DNA of 64,000 nucleotides, taken from the NCBI GenBank assembly GCA_965217565.1, contig CBDCIS010000010.1, forward strand, positions 396,653-460,652, in the 5' to 3' direction. The first letter of the stretch is position 1; every line of letters starts with the position of its first letter. Below are positions 33,082 through 40,695 of the stretch, piece after piece. The notes beneath the pieces are model-generated. The model was not told where the DNA came from. It saw only the letters and a list, made by a program, of their open reading frames with translations, and ran no database searches. Both the position numbers and the translations under genes were made by a program. Origin of the DNA: CBDCIS01 sp965217565. GTDB lineage: Bacteria; Chloroflexota; Dehalococcoidia; Lucifugimonadales; CATOSD01.

Positions 33082-34095
33082 CTAGATTCCCTTATCCACG
33101 AGGAAGGCGGCGAGGTCTGCCGTGCGGCAACTGTAGCCCCACTCGTTATCGTACCAGCCGACCACCTTGACCATGTTCCCGCCCATTGACATGGTGGACA
33201 GGGAGTCTATGATGCAACTGTGCGGATTCTGGGTGAAGTCGCTGCTCACCAGGGGTTCGTCGCAGTATTCCAGGATGCCGTCCAGGCTGCCGTCGGCGGC
33301 CTCTTCATAGGCGGCGTTGACATCGTCCGCGGAGGCGTCCTTGCTCAGCTCGGCCACGAAGTCGGTAACTGAGCCTGTGGAAGTGGGCACGCGGAATGCC
33401 ATGCCATGAATCTTGCCGTTCAGTTCGGGCAGAACGAGGCCCACCGCGCGGGCGGCGCCGGTGGTGGTCGGGATGATGTTCATGGCGGCGGCGCGGGCGC
33501 GGCGCAGGTCTTCGTGCACCTGGTCGAGGATCTTCTGGTCGTTGGTGTAGGCGTGGATGGTGCTCATCAGGCCGCGTTCGACGCCGAAGCTGTCGTGCAG
33601 CACCTTGACCATCGTGGCGATGCAGTTGGTTGTGCATGAGGCGTTGGAAAGGATGTTGTGCCGTTCGGGCTCGTACTTGTCCTCGTTCACGCCGAGTACG
33701 ATGGTGAGGTCCTCGCCCTTGGCCGGGGCCGATATGATGACCTTCTTGGCCCCGCCTTCCATGTGGCCCGACGCGCTGCCCGCGTCGGTGAAAAAGCCCG
33801 TCGATTCCACCACCACGTCAACGCCCAGGTCTCCCCAGGGCAGCTTGGACGGGTCGCGGTCGGACAGCACCTTGATGTCCGACCCGTCAATGGCTATGCT
33901 GTCGTCCTTTGCCTCGACTGTGCCCGGATACCGACCGTAGCTGGTGTCGTACTTGAACAGGTGGGCGTTGGTCTCCGTGTCTGTGAGGTCGTTGACGGCG
34001 ACCACCTCGAGCTTGTCGGGGTGACGCTCCAGGATAGCCCTCAGCACCTGCCTGCCGATGCGCCCAAAGCCGTTAATGCCTACTCGTGTCGCCAT
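33082..34095 (-). CDS. gapA: Glyceraldehyde-3-phosphate dehydrogenase, type I
   Basis: Converts glyceraldehyde 3-phosphate to 1,3-bisphosphoglycerate in glycolysis or gluconeogenesis. The 337 residues fit the family. It opens with the NAD-binding loop [11 protein letters not shown] (residues 5-15); the catalytic Cys154 is in NASCTTNC, with the downstream HAYTNDQ and GAARAVG segments and the C-terminal WYDNEWGYS. The frame runs further upstream, but ATG 34095 with AGGGAG 8 bases ahead is the family start. A strong promoter lies at 34163-34191. Confidence 0.96.
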   Translation of the reverse strand: MATRVGINGFGRIGRQVLRAILERHPDKLEVVAVNDLTDTETNAHLFKYDTSYGRYPGTVEAKDDSIAIDGSDIKVLSDRDPSKLPWGDLGVDVVVESTGFFTDAGSASGHMEGGAKKVIISAPAKGEDLTIVLGVNEDKYEPERHNILSNASCTTNCIATMVKVLHDSFGVERGLMSTIHAYTNDQKILDQVHEDLRRARAAAMNIIPTTTGAARAVGLVLPELNGKIHGMAFRVPTSTGSVTDFVAELSKDASADDVNAAYEEAADGSLDGILEYCDEPLVSSDFTQNPHSCIIDSLSTMSMGGNMVKVVGWYDNEWGYSCRTADLAAFLVDKGI

Positions 34096-34162
34096 GTCGC
34101 ACTCTCCCTGTGTGGTCAAATGTGGTTGAGTTTGGATGAGAAGGTGTTTCGATACAGGTATC

Positions 34163-34191
34163 ATTATACCCTGTCACGGAGGGCTTGTCAG
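34163..34191 (-). promoter_or_regulatory. gapA promoter
   Basis: On the minus strand CTGACA (34186-34191) and a perfect TATAAT (34163-34168) are separated by 17 bases. Transcription would start near 34156, leaving a leader of about 60 bases before the gapA ATG. Confidence 0.72.
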
Positions 34192-34248
34192 AATCAGGAT
34201 TCACGGAATTGGAGGATTTTCAGGATGATTTTGTCAGTTGGACGAGAT

Positions 34249-34278
34249 GTGACAGGGCGGCCGAGTCGATAGTACAAT
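34249..34278 (+). promoter_or_regulatory. Promoter of the dual-OB/DUF488 cassette
   Basis: GTGACA (34249-34254) and TACAAT (34273-34278), 18 bases apart, match the sigma-70 consensus at 5 of 6 positions each. The first gene starts 30 bases further on. The cassette therefore appears to be transcribed independently of gapA. Confidence 0.55.
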
Positions 34279-34308
34279 ATGGTCAAATCAACTTGCAGGA
34301 GCAGGGCT

Positions 34309-34986
34309 ATGACGACGAGTGACACCGTCAAGCGAATTGCGTGTCTCGCCAACTCACGCAAGTACGGTGGCCGCTGTATCGCGGGCAAAGAGTTGTTGTA
34401 GGGTGGACGCCCTAGCGCGTGGATTCGGCCCGTTAGCTGCAGGCAAGGCGAGGAAGTGTCAGAATACGAACGCCAGTATGAGGGCGGGCGCGAGCCGCGC
34501 CTACTTGATGTCATTGACGTGCCTGTCCTCCACGCTCAACCTGATAGTTGCCAAAAGGAGAACTGGCTAATTGATCCAGATGGCTGCTGGGAGTATGTTG
34601 ACCGAATCAAGAAAAGTGAGTTGCCGCAATTTACAGACTCGGTGAATCGACTTTGGGTAAACGGATACAATACCTCCGTTGGGCTGAACAATAAAGTCCC
34701 GGGCTCACGCGCCGACTCACTTGCTGATTCGTTGCGTCTGATCAAAGTTGAGAGGTTGGATATAGCCGTTTTCGTTTACTATAGTAGGAGGAGAGTTCAG
34801 GGGCATTTTCGTTATTGTGGAGACGACTACAAAATGTGGATTACTGATACAGGGCGTAGGAAGAAGTACGTGAATAGGCCCGACGGTCATCATTCGGTCG
34901 GTGGATGCTTCCTTACGATTAGTCTCGGTAAACGCTATGATGACGGTTACTGCCATAAGTTCATCGCCGCTATCATCGAACCCTGA
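34309..34986 (+). pseudogene. Dual-OB-domain-like protein, interrupted by an amber codon
   Basis: From ATG 34309 (AGGAG 8 bases upstream) the frame reads RIACLANSRKYGGRCIAGKE, then LL, an in-frame TAG at 34399-34401 (codon 31), and continues in the same frame GGRPSAWIRPVSCRQGEEVS to a stop at 34986. The continuation matches the family I recall as dual-OB (DuOB) proteins, which are usually encoded next to DUF488 genes. A GTG at 34456 could restart translation of 176 residues, but that would lose the conserved N-terminal strand. Either the gene was recently inactivated or the stop is read through or mis-assembled. The stop overlaps the next ATG by one base. Confidence 0.65.
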
Positions 34987-35639
34987 TGGGGAGACTATTG
35001 AGCGCAACCCAATTCCCGGTGTTCACGATAGGACACTCCAACCACTCACCGGCGACGTTCACAGAACTGCTGCTGCTGCACGGGATAGAGGAAGTGGCGG
35101 ACGTTCGCTCGTCGCCGTACAGCCGCTATGCCGCACAATTCAATCATCGCGAGCTTGGCTTGATGCTGGAACGGGCGGGCGAAACCGGTATCGGCTACGC
35201 GTTCCTGGGCGGCGAGCTTGGCGGCAGGCCGGCGGACCGCTCGTGCTACGATGCGGGCGGGCGCGTTCGGTATGACCGGCTGGCGAACACTGACCTGTTC
35301 GATGATGGCATAAGGCGCGTAATGCGCGGCGCCGATGAGCGCAGAATCGCCTTGATGTGCACCGAGAAGGAGCCATTGGACTGCCATCGCGCTTTGCTGG
35401 TCGCCAGGACCCTCACGGAGCGCGGCGTCGCCGTTACGCACATCCTCGCAGACGGTGGCTTGGAAGACCACGACGACACCATGAACCGGCTGATGGACGC
35501 GCTCAAGCTGCCGCGCGACGGTGACCTTTTCCGGTCCCGCGATGAGGTGATTGCCGACGCGCTGGCTCGCCAGTCGAAGAGGATAGCGTTCGTCGGAGAC
35601 AAGCCGCTGGTCGCCGTCGATTGGGAGGCCGTCCAATGA
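34986..35639 (+). CDS. DUF488 family protein (long form)
   Basis: A 217-residue DUF488 protein. It opens PVFTIGHSNHSPATFTELL and has ADVRSSPYSRYAAQFN, a variable middle, LMCTEKEPLDCHR, the conserved Cys/His signature near residue 125, and an additional C-terminal about 60 residues ending VGDKPLVAVDWEAVQ. The ATG overlaps the preceding stop (TGATG), so it is translated with it. The fold has been likened to Rossmannoid nucleotide- or nucleic-acid-related domains; no activity is established. A second DUF488 gene follows with a 4-base overlap. Confidence 0.85.
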   Translation: MGRLLSATQFPVFTIGHSNHSPATFTELLLLHGIEEVADVRSSPYSRYAAQFNHRELGLMLERAGETGIGYAFLGGELGGRPADRSCYDAGGRVRYDRLANTDLFDDGIRRVMRGADERRIALMCTEKEPLDCHRALLVARTLTERGVAVTHILADGGLEDHDDTMNRLMDALKLPRDGDLFRSRDEVIADALARQSKRIAFVGDKPLVAVDWEAVQ

Positions 35640-36073
35640 GATTCTATACCATCGGATTCACGAAGAAGTCCGCGTCCGATTTCTTCGAACTGCTGCGTGA
35701 TGCGGGCGCGAAACGCCTGGTGGACGTTCGACTGAACAACATCTCCCAACTGGCGGGCTTTGCCAAGAAGGACGACCTGGAGTATTTTCTGCAAAAGATA
35801 TGCCGGATGAAGTATGTTCACCTGCCCGAGCTGGCCCCCACGAAGGAGATGCTGGACGGCTACCACAAGGAGCACCGTGACTGGCGGACCTACGAACGCG
35901 AGTTTCTGGCCCTTATGGACGAGCGGCGTGTTGGGAAGATGGGCATCAAGAGGTTAATCAACGGCGGCTGCCTGCTGTGCAGCGAGGAGAAGCCCGAACG
36001 CTGTCATCGCCGGCTGGTCGCGGAGTATCTCGACCGCCATTGGGGCGGCGTTGAGATAGTACACCTGGGCTAG
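35636..36073 (+). CDS. DUF488 family protein (short form)
   Basis: A 145-residue protein that opens RFYTIGFTKKSASDFFELLR, with VDVRLNNISQLAGFAKKDDL, YVHLPELAPTKEML and LLCSEEKPERCHRRLVAEYL, the same Cys-Glu and Cys-His-Arg signature as its neighbour. ATG 35636 overlaps the previous stop. Together with the dual-OB-like gene it forms a three-gene cassette with two diverged DUF488 paralogues, which suggests they act as a pair. The 3' end is 12 bp from the convergent HspR-like gene. Confidence 0.87.
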   Translation: MRFYTIGFTKKSASDFFELLRDAGAKRLVDVRLNNISQLAGFAKKDDLEYFLQKICRMKYVHLPELAPTKEMLDGYHKEHRDWRTYEREFLALMDERRVGKMGIKRLINGGCLLCSEEKPERCHRRLVAEYLDRHWGGVEIVHLG

Positions 36074-36084
36074 GGTGGTGCGTC

Positions 36085-36414
36085 CTACCTGGCCGCGTTC
36101 AACAGGTTGCGGAGGCCCTCGTTCTCTGCCTGGAGTCGCGCGATCTCGGACTCCGCGTCCTGTATCCTGTTCAGCAGCTTCAGGATGACCTCTACGCCGG
36201 CGAGGTTGACGCCGAGCTCGTCCATGAGGTTCCTGATGCGCTGGACCCTTTCGACGTCTCTACGGGAATAGACCCGCTGGTTGCCCCTGGTGCGCGTGGG
36301 CTCGACGAGCCCCAGGCGTTCGTAGTATCTGAGCGTCTGCGTGCGGACTCCCAGCATACGCGCGGCGACGCTGATTATGAACACAGGCTCATCGCGGCTG
36401 AACATCTCTTCCAT
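36085..36414 (-). CDS. hspR: HspR-like MerR-family regulator
   Basis: A 109-residue MerR-type DNA-binding protein. The wing-helix opens VFIISVAARMLGVRTQTLRY and YERLGLVEPTRTRGNQRVYS, and the C-terminal part (LNRIQDAESEIARLQAENEG) is a leucine-rich dimerisation coiled coil. No ligand-binding domain is present, as in HspR. It follows the J-protein gene by 8 bp in the same transcript, the usual HspR arrangement, in which it represses chaperone genes at HAIR operators. The candidate operator is the inverted repeat at 37424-37440. Confidence 0.85.
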   Translation of the reverse strand: MEEMFSRDEPVFIISVAARMLGVRTQTLRYYERLGLVEPTRTRGNQRVYSRRDVERVQRIRNLMDELGVNLAGVEVILKLLNRIQDAESEIARLQAENEGLRNLLNAAR

Positions 36415-36422
36415 GGCTGCAC

Positions 36423-37316
36423 CTACATCTGTTTGGAGCGAAGCTCCCTGAGTCTCTCGAACAGCTCTCGCTCCTCGCCGCTCATTTCTTTGGGCAGTTC
36501 CGGGCGGACGATAACGTAGAGGTCTCCCCTGGCGTCGGGAGAGTCGAGCCCCGGCATACCCTGGCCGGCGAGGCGTATCCTCTGCCCGTTCTGGGATTCG
36601 GGGGGTATCTTCAGGCGCAGCTTTCCCTTCAGGGTATGGACATCGACCTCTCCGCCGAGCGCGGCGTCATCCAGCGGCACACCCACCTCTACGTCGAGGT
36701 TGCTGCCCTTCCTCTGGAAGCGCGGGTGCGGGGAGACGGTGATATTCAGGTACAACTCGGCTCCCGAGTCGAGGGAGATGCGGACCATCGAGCCGTTGTC
36801 AACGCCCGGTGGTATCGTCACCTCGATGCGCTTCGTGCCGAGGCCGTCGGGGGCCATCACGTGCCGCTTAGCGCCCGCGTAGGCCTCCTCAAGGGAAACG
36901 GTCACGGCAACGTTGGTGCGGAGCCGACGCGGCGCGCGCGCTCCACGACCACGCCCGTAGGAGCCGCCAAGTCCGCCAAGCAGGTCGTCGAAACCGCCGA
37001 GGCCCCCGACGTCGAAACCATCCGGCCCTCCGGCGGTGTGCGTCCATCTATAGTTTCGGCGTCCATCCTGCGGATACTGGGCGTCGAACTGGTCCGCCCG
37101 CCTCCACTGGTCGCCGTACCGGTCGTACTTCTTGCGATTCTCGGCATCCGAGAGGACTTCGTAGGCTTCGTTTATCTTCTTGAACTGCTGCTCGGCCTCT
37201 TTGTCGTTCGGATTGAGGTCGGGATGATGCTTGCGCGCCAGACTCCTGTACGCCTGCCTGATGTCCTTTTCGCTTGCGTTCCTGGAAACGCCCAGTGTTT
37301 CGTAGTATGAGGCCAT
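36423..37316 (-). CDS. CbpA-like J-domain co-chaperone
   Basis: A 297-residue Hsp40 protein without a zinc finger. The J domain at about residues 4-70 carries the HPD triad (His31-Pro32-Asp33) in [12 protein letters not shown] Gly/Phe-containing linker with the [20 protein letters not shown] repeat follows, then two beta-rich C-terminal substrate domains ([20 protein letters not shown] and [20 protein letters not shown]). That organisation is CbpA/DnaJ type II. It stimulates DnaK ATPase; no dnaK gene is in the window. It is transcribed with the HspR-like gene and divergently from hsp20. Confidence 0.9.
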   Translation of the reverse strand: MASYYETLGVSRNASEKDIRQAYRSLARKHHPDLNPNDKEAEQQFKKINEAYEVLSDAENRKKYDRYGDQWRRADQFDAQYPQDGRRNYRWTHTAGGPDGFDVGGLGGFDDLLGGLGGSYGRGRGARAPRRLRTNVAVTVSLEEAYAGAKRHVMAPDGLGTKRIEVTIPPGVDNGSMVRISLDSGAELYLNITVSPHPRFQRKGSNLDVEVGVPLDDAALGGEVDVHTLKGKLRLKIPPESQNGQRIRLAGQGMPGLDSPDARGDLYVIVRPELPKEMSGEERELFERLRELRSKQM

Positions 37317-37423
37317 GATCGCGCTTCACCTAGAGTTTCGCGCCGCCCTGGTTCCGGGATTCTCTTCCCGCGCGGCGAACGGGCAGCTCCCACAAAAAAC
37401 CGCTACACGTCGATTGTAGCATA

Positions 37424-37440
37424 TATCAAGCGTTTTGATA
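37424..37440. promoter_or_regulatory. Inverted repeat in the chaperone intergenic region
   Basis: TATCAA-GCGTT-TTGATA, perfect 6-bp arms with 5-bp centre. On the minus strand the right arm overlaps a weak -35 (TTATCA, with TACAAT 17 bases further at 37412-37417) of the J-protein/HspR transcript. It is a plausible operator; it is not the mycobacterial HAIR sequence. Confidence 0.5.
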
Positions 37441-37471
37441 AACGTAACTTACAGTATTTCTAATAACTCTA

Positions 37472-37500
37472 TTGACACGATAAGAAGCTATATTTATAAT
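37472..37500 (+). promoter_or_regulatory. Consensus sigma-70 promoter of hsp20
   Basis: TTGACA (37472-37477) and TATAAT (37495-37500), separated by exactly 17 bases, are a perfect match to the housekeeping consensus. The hsp20 start is 64 bases downstream. A perfect promoter fits control by a repressor (HspR) and not by a heat-shock sigma factor. Confidence 0.8.
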
Positions 37501-37563
37501 GATGTTAGATGGAAGCAATGGGACTTCCAGTCAAGACTGACAGCACACAAAGGAGGAAAAATC

Positions 37564-38004
37564 ATGGCAATTCAGCGGTGGGACCCTTTCAACGAGTTCA
37601 GGCACATGCAGAATACGATGAACAGGCTCTGGAGGGGCTACGACAACAGGGGAGCCGGCGAGTCCGGGATCGAGGAGTGGGCCGTGCCCCTGGACGTAAT
37701 CAAGGACGGCGACGACATCGTCGTGCGGGCCTCGGTGCCCGGCGTCAACCCCAATGACGTTCACATCACGGTGGAGAACGACGTGCTGACCATCAGGGGC
37801 GAGAGCAAGTCCGGGAGCGAGGTCGCGGAGGGCAACTACCTGATGCGGGAGCGCAGGAGCGGCAGCTTCCATCGCTCGCTTCGCCTGCCCGACACGGTGG
37901 ACGTGGATGGGGCTGAGACCAGCTACGACAACGGCGTTGTGAGCATCAACTTCCCCAAGATGGAGTCCAAGAAGGCCAAGCGCCTGGAGCTCAAGGTCGG
38001 CTAA
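37564..38004 (+). CDS. Small heat shock protein, Hsp20 family
   Basis: A 146-residue alpha-crystallin-type chaperone that holds unfolding proteins without ATP. It opens MAIQRWDPFNEFRHMQNTMN, carries the alpha-crystallin core (PLDVIKDGDDIVVRASVPGV, then NDVHITVENDVLTIRGESKS) and ends with the arm DNGVVSINFPKMESKKAKRL. The frame is open upstream, but ATG 37564 has AAAGGAGG 8 bases before it and is the family start. It has a perfect promoter and a good rho-independent terminator, so it is monocistronic. Confidence 0.95.
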   Translation: MAIQRWDPFNEFRHMQNTMNRLWRGYDNRGAGESGIEEWAVPLDVIKDGDDIVVRASVPGVNPNDVHITVENDVLTIRGESKSGSEVAEGNYLMRERRSGSFHRSLRLPDTVDVDGAETSYDNGVVSINFPKMESKKAKRLELKVG

Positions 38005-38116
38005 CGGCGATTGCCGGCAACTCATGGCGCGGGGGATTATCCACGAAGGGCTAAGGCCACGAAAGGGGTTCCCCCCAAGACAGGGCATCGGGCAGGCTGT
38101 AAGGTGTTAGCAAAAG

Positions 38117-38151
38117 CGCGGGGGTCTCTGCTGAGGCCCCCGCGTATTTTT
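38117..38151 (+). terminator. Rho-independent terminator of hsp20
   Basis: CGCGGGGG (38117-38124) pairs with CCCCCGCG (38137-38144) around a 12-base loop and is followed by TATTTTTG. It lies 112 bp after the hsp20 stop. Confidence 0.82.
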
Positions 38152-38225
38152 GTGGCTTTCTTATATCCAGCTACCTTTCCCCCGCTTACTTGGTAGGTGT
38201 GAGAAAACGGTGTAGGGTTGGTTGC

Positions 38226-38409
38226 ATGTCGTTCCGAGCGCAGCCGAGGAACCCACATATTTCTGCCTGCCATCAACTCCCTGCCCAAGACAAGAAACCG
38301 ACGGGTTGGACAAAGTCCTAGCGACCTTTGCGAGGCAGCTTCATTGGATTGCCGTCAGGCGAGCCATTTTTCGGGTGCCTCGGTTTGCTTCGCCCACTCT
38401 GAATGACAT
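38226..38409. repeat. MITE-like inverted repeat, family 1, copy 2
   Basis: Begins ATGTCGTTCCGAGCGCAGCC and ends CACTCTGAATGACAT, an imperfect 184-bp relative of the repeat at 30555-30673 (shared CCGAG-n-CGCAGCCGAGGAACCCAC opening). No gene. A chance ORF crosses it. From 38005 to 38501 nothing else is seen besides the terminator. Confidence 0.6.
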
Positions 38410-38501
38410 AAATGAGATGGAAATGTGTTGTCTTGGCAGTCGCTCGCAACTATGAAAAAACAGTGCCAGATACTTGCCACATAAGAGAACGTGTTTACGT
38501 T

Positions 38502-38951
38502 TCAGTTTTCTCGAAAAACTAGTAATGTGTTGCCATCTACATCCAACACACTTACCCTTTCATCTTTAGCGATGTGCTCTCCAGAATCAGATGTTGCGCT
38601 CCACAATTCGGATTTGAGTTGAACTAGGCCTCGTGGATTCAAATCAGTCTTGGTGAAACCCGCTTGTCCAATCAGCCCGCCTGACACTGTTTCGTAAGGC
38701 ACTACAGACTTAGCTCCTCTGCGTCGGACACTCCATCTTAGAATGCCAACGAACAATGTTACTAAGAATACCAGTATGGACAGTGCCACACTGTTAGTCG
38801 TTAATATAACGCCCGCAACTATACAAAGGCCGGCAACAATGCCAACAGGATCAAAGCCACTCATGAAGTCCGCGTCAAAATCGATGTCTATAAGATATAG
38901 ACATAGCCCTAGGACTACGAGAGATATGCCGACCCAATCCCATAGCTCCAA
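38502..38951 (-). CDS. NfeD-like membrane protein
   Basis: A 149-residue protein with an N-terminal membrane part of about four helices (VGISLVVLGLCLYLIDIDF, VGIVAGLCIVAGVILTT, ALSILVFLVTLFVGILRW) and a C-terminal OB-like domain (GGLIGQAGFTKTDLNPRGLV, then KDERVSVLDVDGNTLLV), the layout of short NfeD proteins. These act with SPFH/stomatin-type or serine-protease partners in membrane quality control; no partner gene is adjacent. Codon use is noticeably AT-richer than its neighbours, so it may have been acquired recently. Confidence 0.8.
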   Translation of the reverse strand: MELWDWVGISLVVLGLCLYLIDIDFDADFMSGFDPVGIVAGLCIVAGVILTTNSVALSILVFLVTLFVGILRWSVRRRGAKSVVPYETVSGGLIGQAGFTKTDLNPRGLVQLKSELWSATSDSGEHIAKDERVSVLDVDGNTLLVFREN

Positions 38952-39010
38952 ATCAGGCTCCTCCTTGATAGCTATTACTATTTGCTCTTTCCCTCTTTGA
39001 TAGAGGCACG

Positions 39011-39658
39011 CTACACGCCTGCCGTCTCCGGCGCGATTGCGTTCGTGACGCCGATCATGCTATCCCTGGTCACCAGTTGGGCCAGTTCCTGTTCGCTCAT
39101 GCCCTCCGTGCCGGCCGGCCGCGTCGGAAGCACCAGGTAGCGCAGGTCCGCGGTGCTGTCCAACACCCTTACCTCCACGTCGTCGCCCGGAGTCAGGCCG
39201 AACTCGCTCATTACGGCGCGCGGCTCTCTCACGGCCCTGGAGCGGTACGCTGAGCTCTTGTACCAATCGGGAGGCGGCCCCAGGAGGGAAGTCGGATAGC
39301 ACGAGCATAGCGTACAGACGACGATGTTGTGCAGATTCTCGGTGTTCTCCACGACGGCCAACTCCGCGTCGTGGGCCAGTGTGTACCCCAATTCGTTGAC
39401 GGCGGCCTTCGCGTCCGCCAGCAGGCGAGCCTTGAACTCCGGATCGACCCAGGCGCGGGCCACTACCTTCGCGCCGTCGGCGGGCGACCGCCGGTTCAGT
39501 TCGTTGGCCCTGCGTCGCACGTCTTCTTTCTCGATAACGCCCTTCTCTATCAGCAACTCCTGGATGGCCAGGATACGCTTTGCGCGCTCGCTCAACGCGA
39601 CGTCGCCCTGCATCCCGGGGTGGTCGCCGTGAGAGTCATCGTCGTGATTGCCGCTCAT
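39011..39658 (-). CDS. Nitrile hydratase alpha subunit, cobalt type
   Basis: A 215-residue metal-carrying subunit of the nitrile hydratase/thiocyanate hydrolase family, which hydrates nitriles to amides or splits thiocyanate. The claw motif is CTLCSC (Cys115, Cys118, Ser119, Cys120), with threonine at the second position, the form found in cobalt enzymes. The later segments CYPTSLLGPPPDWYKSSAYR and VREPRAVMSEFG are typical. It is the last gene of a four-gene operon whose first two genes encode the beta-chain halves. Substrate is not predictable; small nitriles or thiocyanate are possible. Confidence 0.92.
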   Translation of the reverse strand: MSGNHDDDSHGDHPGMQGDVALSERAKRILAIQELLIEKGVIEKEDVRRRANELNRRSPADGAKVVARAWVDPEFKARLLADAKAAVNELGYTLAHDAELAVVENTENLHNIVVCTLCSCYPTSLLGPPPDWYKSSAYRSRAVREPRAVMSEFGLTPGDDVEVRVLDSTADLRYLVLPTRPAGTEGMSEQELAQLVTRDSMIGVTNAIAPETAGV

Positions 39659-39673
39659 TTCGTTCTCCTCAGT

Positions 39674-39928
39674 TCAAACTACAACCAATACCTCGTTGGT
39701 GATCTTTGATTCAATCAGTGCCGCCTTGACCTCGGAAGGCAGTTCGTCGTCCGTATCCGCGTATGACTCTATGAACGCCGCCGCCACGCTTTGGAGATTC
39801 TGAAGGGCGCCGTCATGGGTGTTGCCCCACGCCCTGCAACCGGGTAGAGCAGGTATCTCCGCCATGAACTTGTCCTCGGTTTCTTCGCAGGGTTCGTGCA
39901 TGACGAAGGGCAGTTTGTACAGCTTCAA
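39674..39928 (-). CDS. HicB-like antitoxin-family protein
   Basis: Eighty-four residues. LYKLPFVMHEPCEETEDKFM, then AEIPALPGCRAWGNTHDGAL and QNLQSVAAAFIESYADTDDE is the HicB/UPF0150 fold. A longer frame is open upstream to 40231 but reads as out-of-frame GC-rich sequence; TTG 39928 has AGGAGG 8 bases before it. No HicA toxin gene lies beside it, and it is placed inside the nitrile hydratase operon, so it may be a solitary HicB-type regulator. Confidence 0.82.
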   Translation of the reverse strand: MKLYKLPFVMHEPCEETEDKFMAEIPALPGCRAWGNTHDGALQNLQSVAAAFIESYADTDDELPSEVKAALIESKITNEVLVVV

Positions 39929-39968
39929 GTCGCAAGCCTCCTGTCGCATTGGCGGCCAGCCATGTCGC

Positions 39969-40262
39969 TTACGCGCTCTCCAGCCAGTGGTCGTAGATGT
40001 CCACGCAAACGCGGTCCGTCGTGGGGCCCGGGTAGTCCGGCCAGACCTCCGTTTGGTCGAACTCCACGCGGTAGAGGATCTGCCTGGGGTGACCGTCGCC
40101 GTTGTAGGCGCGCGACTCCGGGTTGTGGAACGCGCCGAACACGACCTCCACGCGGCCCGTCTTGCCCTTGATGAACCAGGGCGTTCTGTGGTGGCCGGGC
40201 GGGTCGTCTTCCCTGACCCTAACGCGGTCACCTGGCTTGTATCTCTGCTGGGCGGCTGCCAC
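39969..40262 (-). CDS. Nitrile hydratase beta subunit, C-terminal part
   Basis: Ninety-seven residues: YKPGDRVRVREDDPPGHHRT, then PWFIKGKTGRVEVVFGAFHN, PESRAYNGDGHPRQILYRVE and FDQTEVWPDYPG. This is the SH3-like C-terminal domain of nitrile hydratase beta. In most enzymes it is fused to an N-terminal helical domain; here the two are separate genes with a 3-bp gap. The split arrangement is known from thiocyanate hydrolase and toyocamycin nitrile hydratase. Confidence 0.88.
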   Translation of the reverse strand: MAAAQQRYKPGDRVRVREDDPPGHHRTPWFIKGKTGRVEVVFGAFHNPESRAYNGDGHPRQILYRVEFDQTEVWPDYPGPTTDRVCVDIYDHWLESA

Positions 40263-40265
40263 GTC

Positions 40266-40568
40266 TCACCCCCACCGCTCTTCGAGCGCCTTGACTTTCT
40301 CGTCTATCTCTTCGGTGGTCAGGACGCTCTTTTCGACGAGGATGGTCTCCAACGACGCGGCCCAGCGTTCGTAGTAGGATAGCGCGTCGTACTCGTCGGG
40401 CGGCAGGGACTCGATGCCGCGCCGCATCTCGTCAACGTTGATCAGCTCGAGCGACCTGACCGCTCCCATCACGGCGCCGGTCTGGCGCTCCCAATCGGCC
40501 CACTCGTGTTCGCTGCGGTCGATCGGTTCGTCGGTGGGCCATCCGCCTCGGTCGTGGGCTCTCGGCAT
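40266..40568 (-). CDS. Nitrile hydratase beta subunit, N-terminal part
   Basis: One hundred residues: RSEHEWADWERQTGAVMGAV, then INVDEMRRGIESLPPDEYDA, LSYYERWAASLETILVEKSV and LTTEEIDEKVKALEERWG, matching the N-terminal helical half of nitrile hydratase beta. ATG 40568 with GGAG about 8 bases upstream is preferred to the longer open frame to 40703. First gene of the nitrile hydratase operon. It is divergent from the cob(I)alamin adenosyltransferase gene 127 bp away. Confidence 0.86.
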   Translation of the reverse strand: MPRAHDRGGWPTDEPIDRSEHEWADWERQTGAVMGAVRSLELINVDEMRRGIESLPPDEYDALSYYERWAASLETILVEKSVLTTEEIDEKVKALEERWG

Positions 40569-40695
40569 CGCTGCGCTCCTTAAATGCTGGTGTGCGCCAT
40601 CATACTTGCGCCCTCCGTAGGCGTCAAGCCGCGTGTTTCGCCTGACAGTGTCGCGCGGTTGCTGGTATAATCTTTCGTGCGGGAGGTCACGAACA

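Noticed and set aside
34399..34401. Pyrrolysine-type or programmed amber read-through in the dual-OB-like gene
   Set aside because: There is no tRNA-Pyl or pyl gene in view, and TAG is used as a normal stop elsewhere in the window; a simple nonsense mutation or read error is more likely.
38218..38455. Short frames over MITE family 1, copy 2
   Set aside because: They follow the repeat and not a gene; no ribosome-binding site or motif.
39929..40231. Longer reading of the HicB-like gene
   Set aside because: The extra part is Arg/Thr/Ser-rich out-of-frame reading of the nitrile hydratase beta gene; TTG 39928 has its own AGGAGG.
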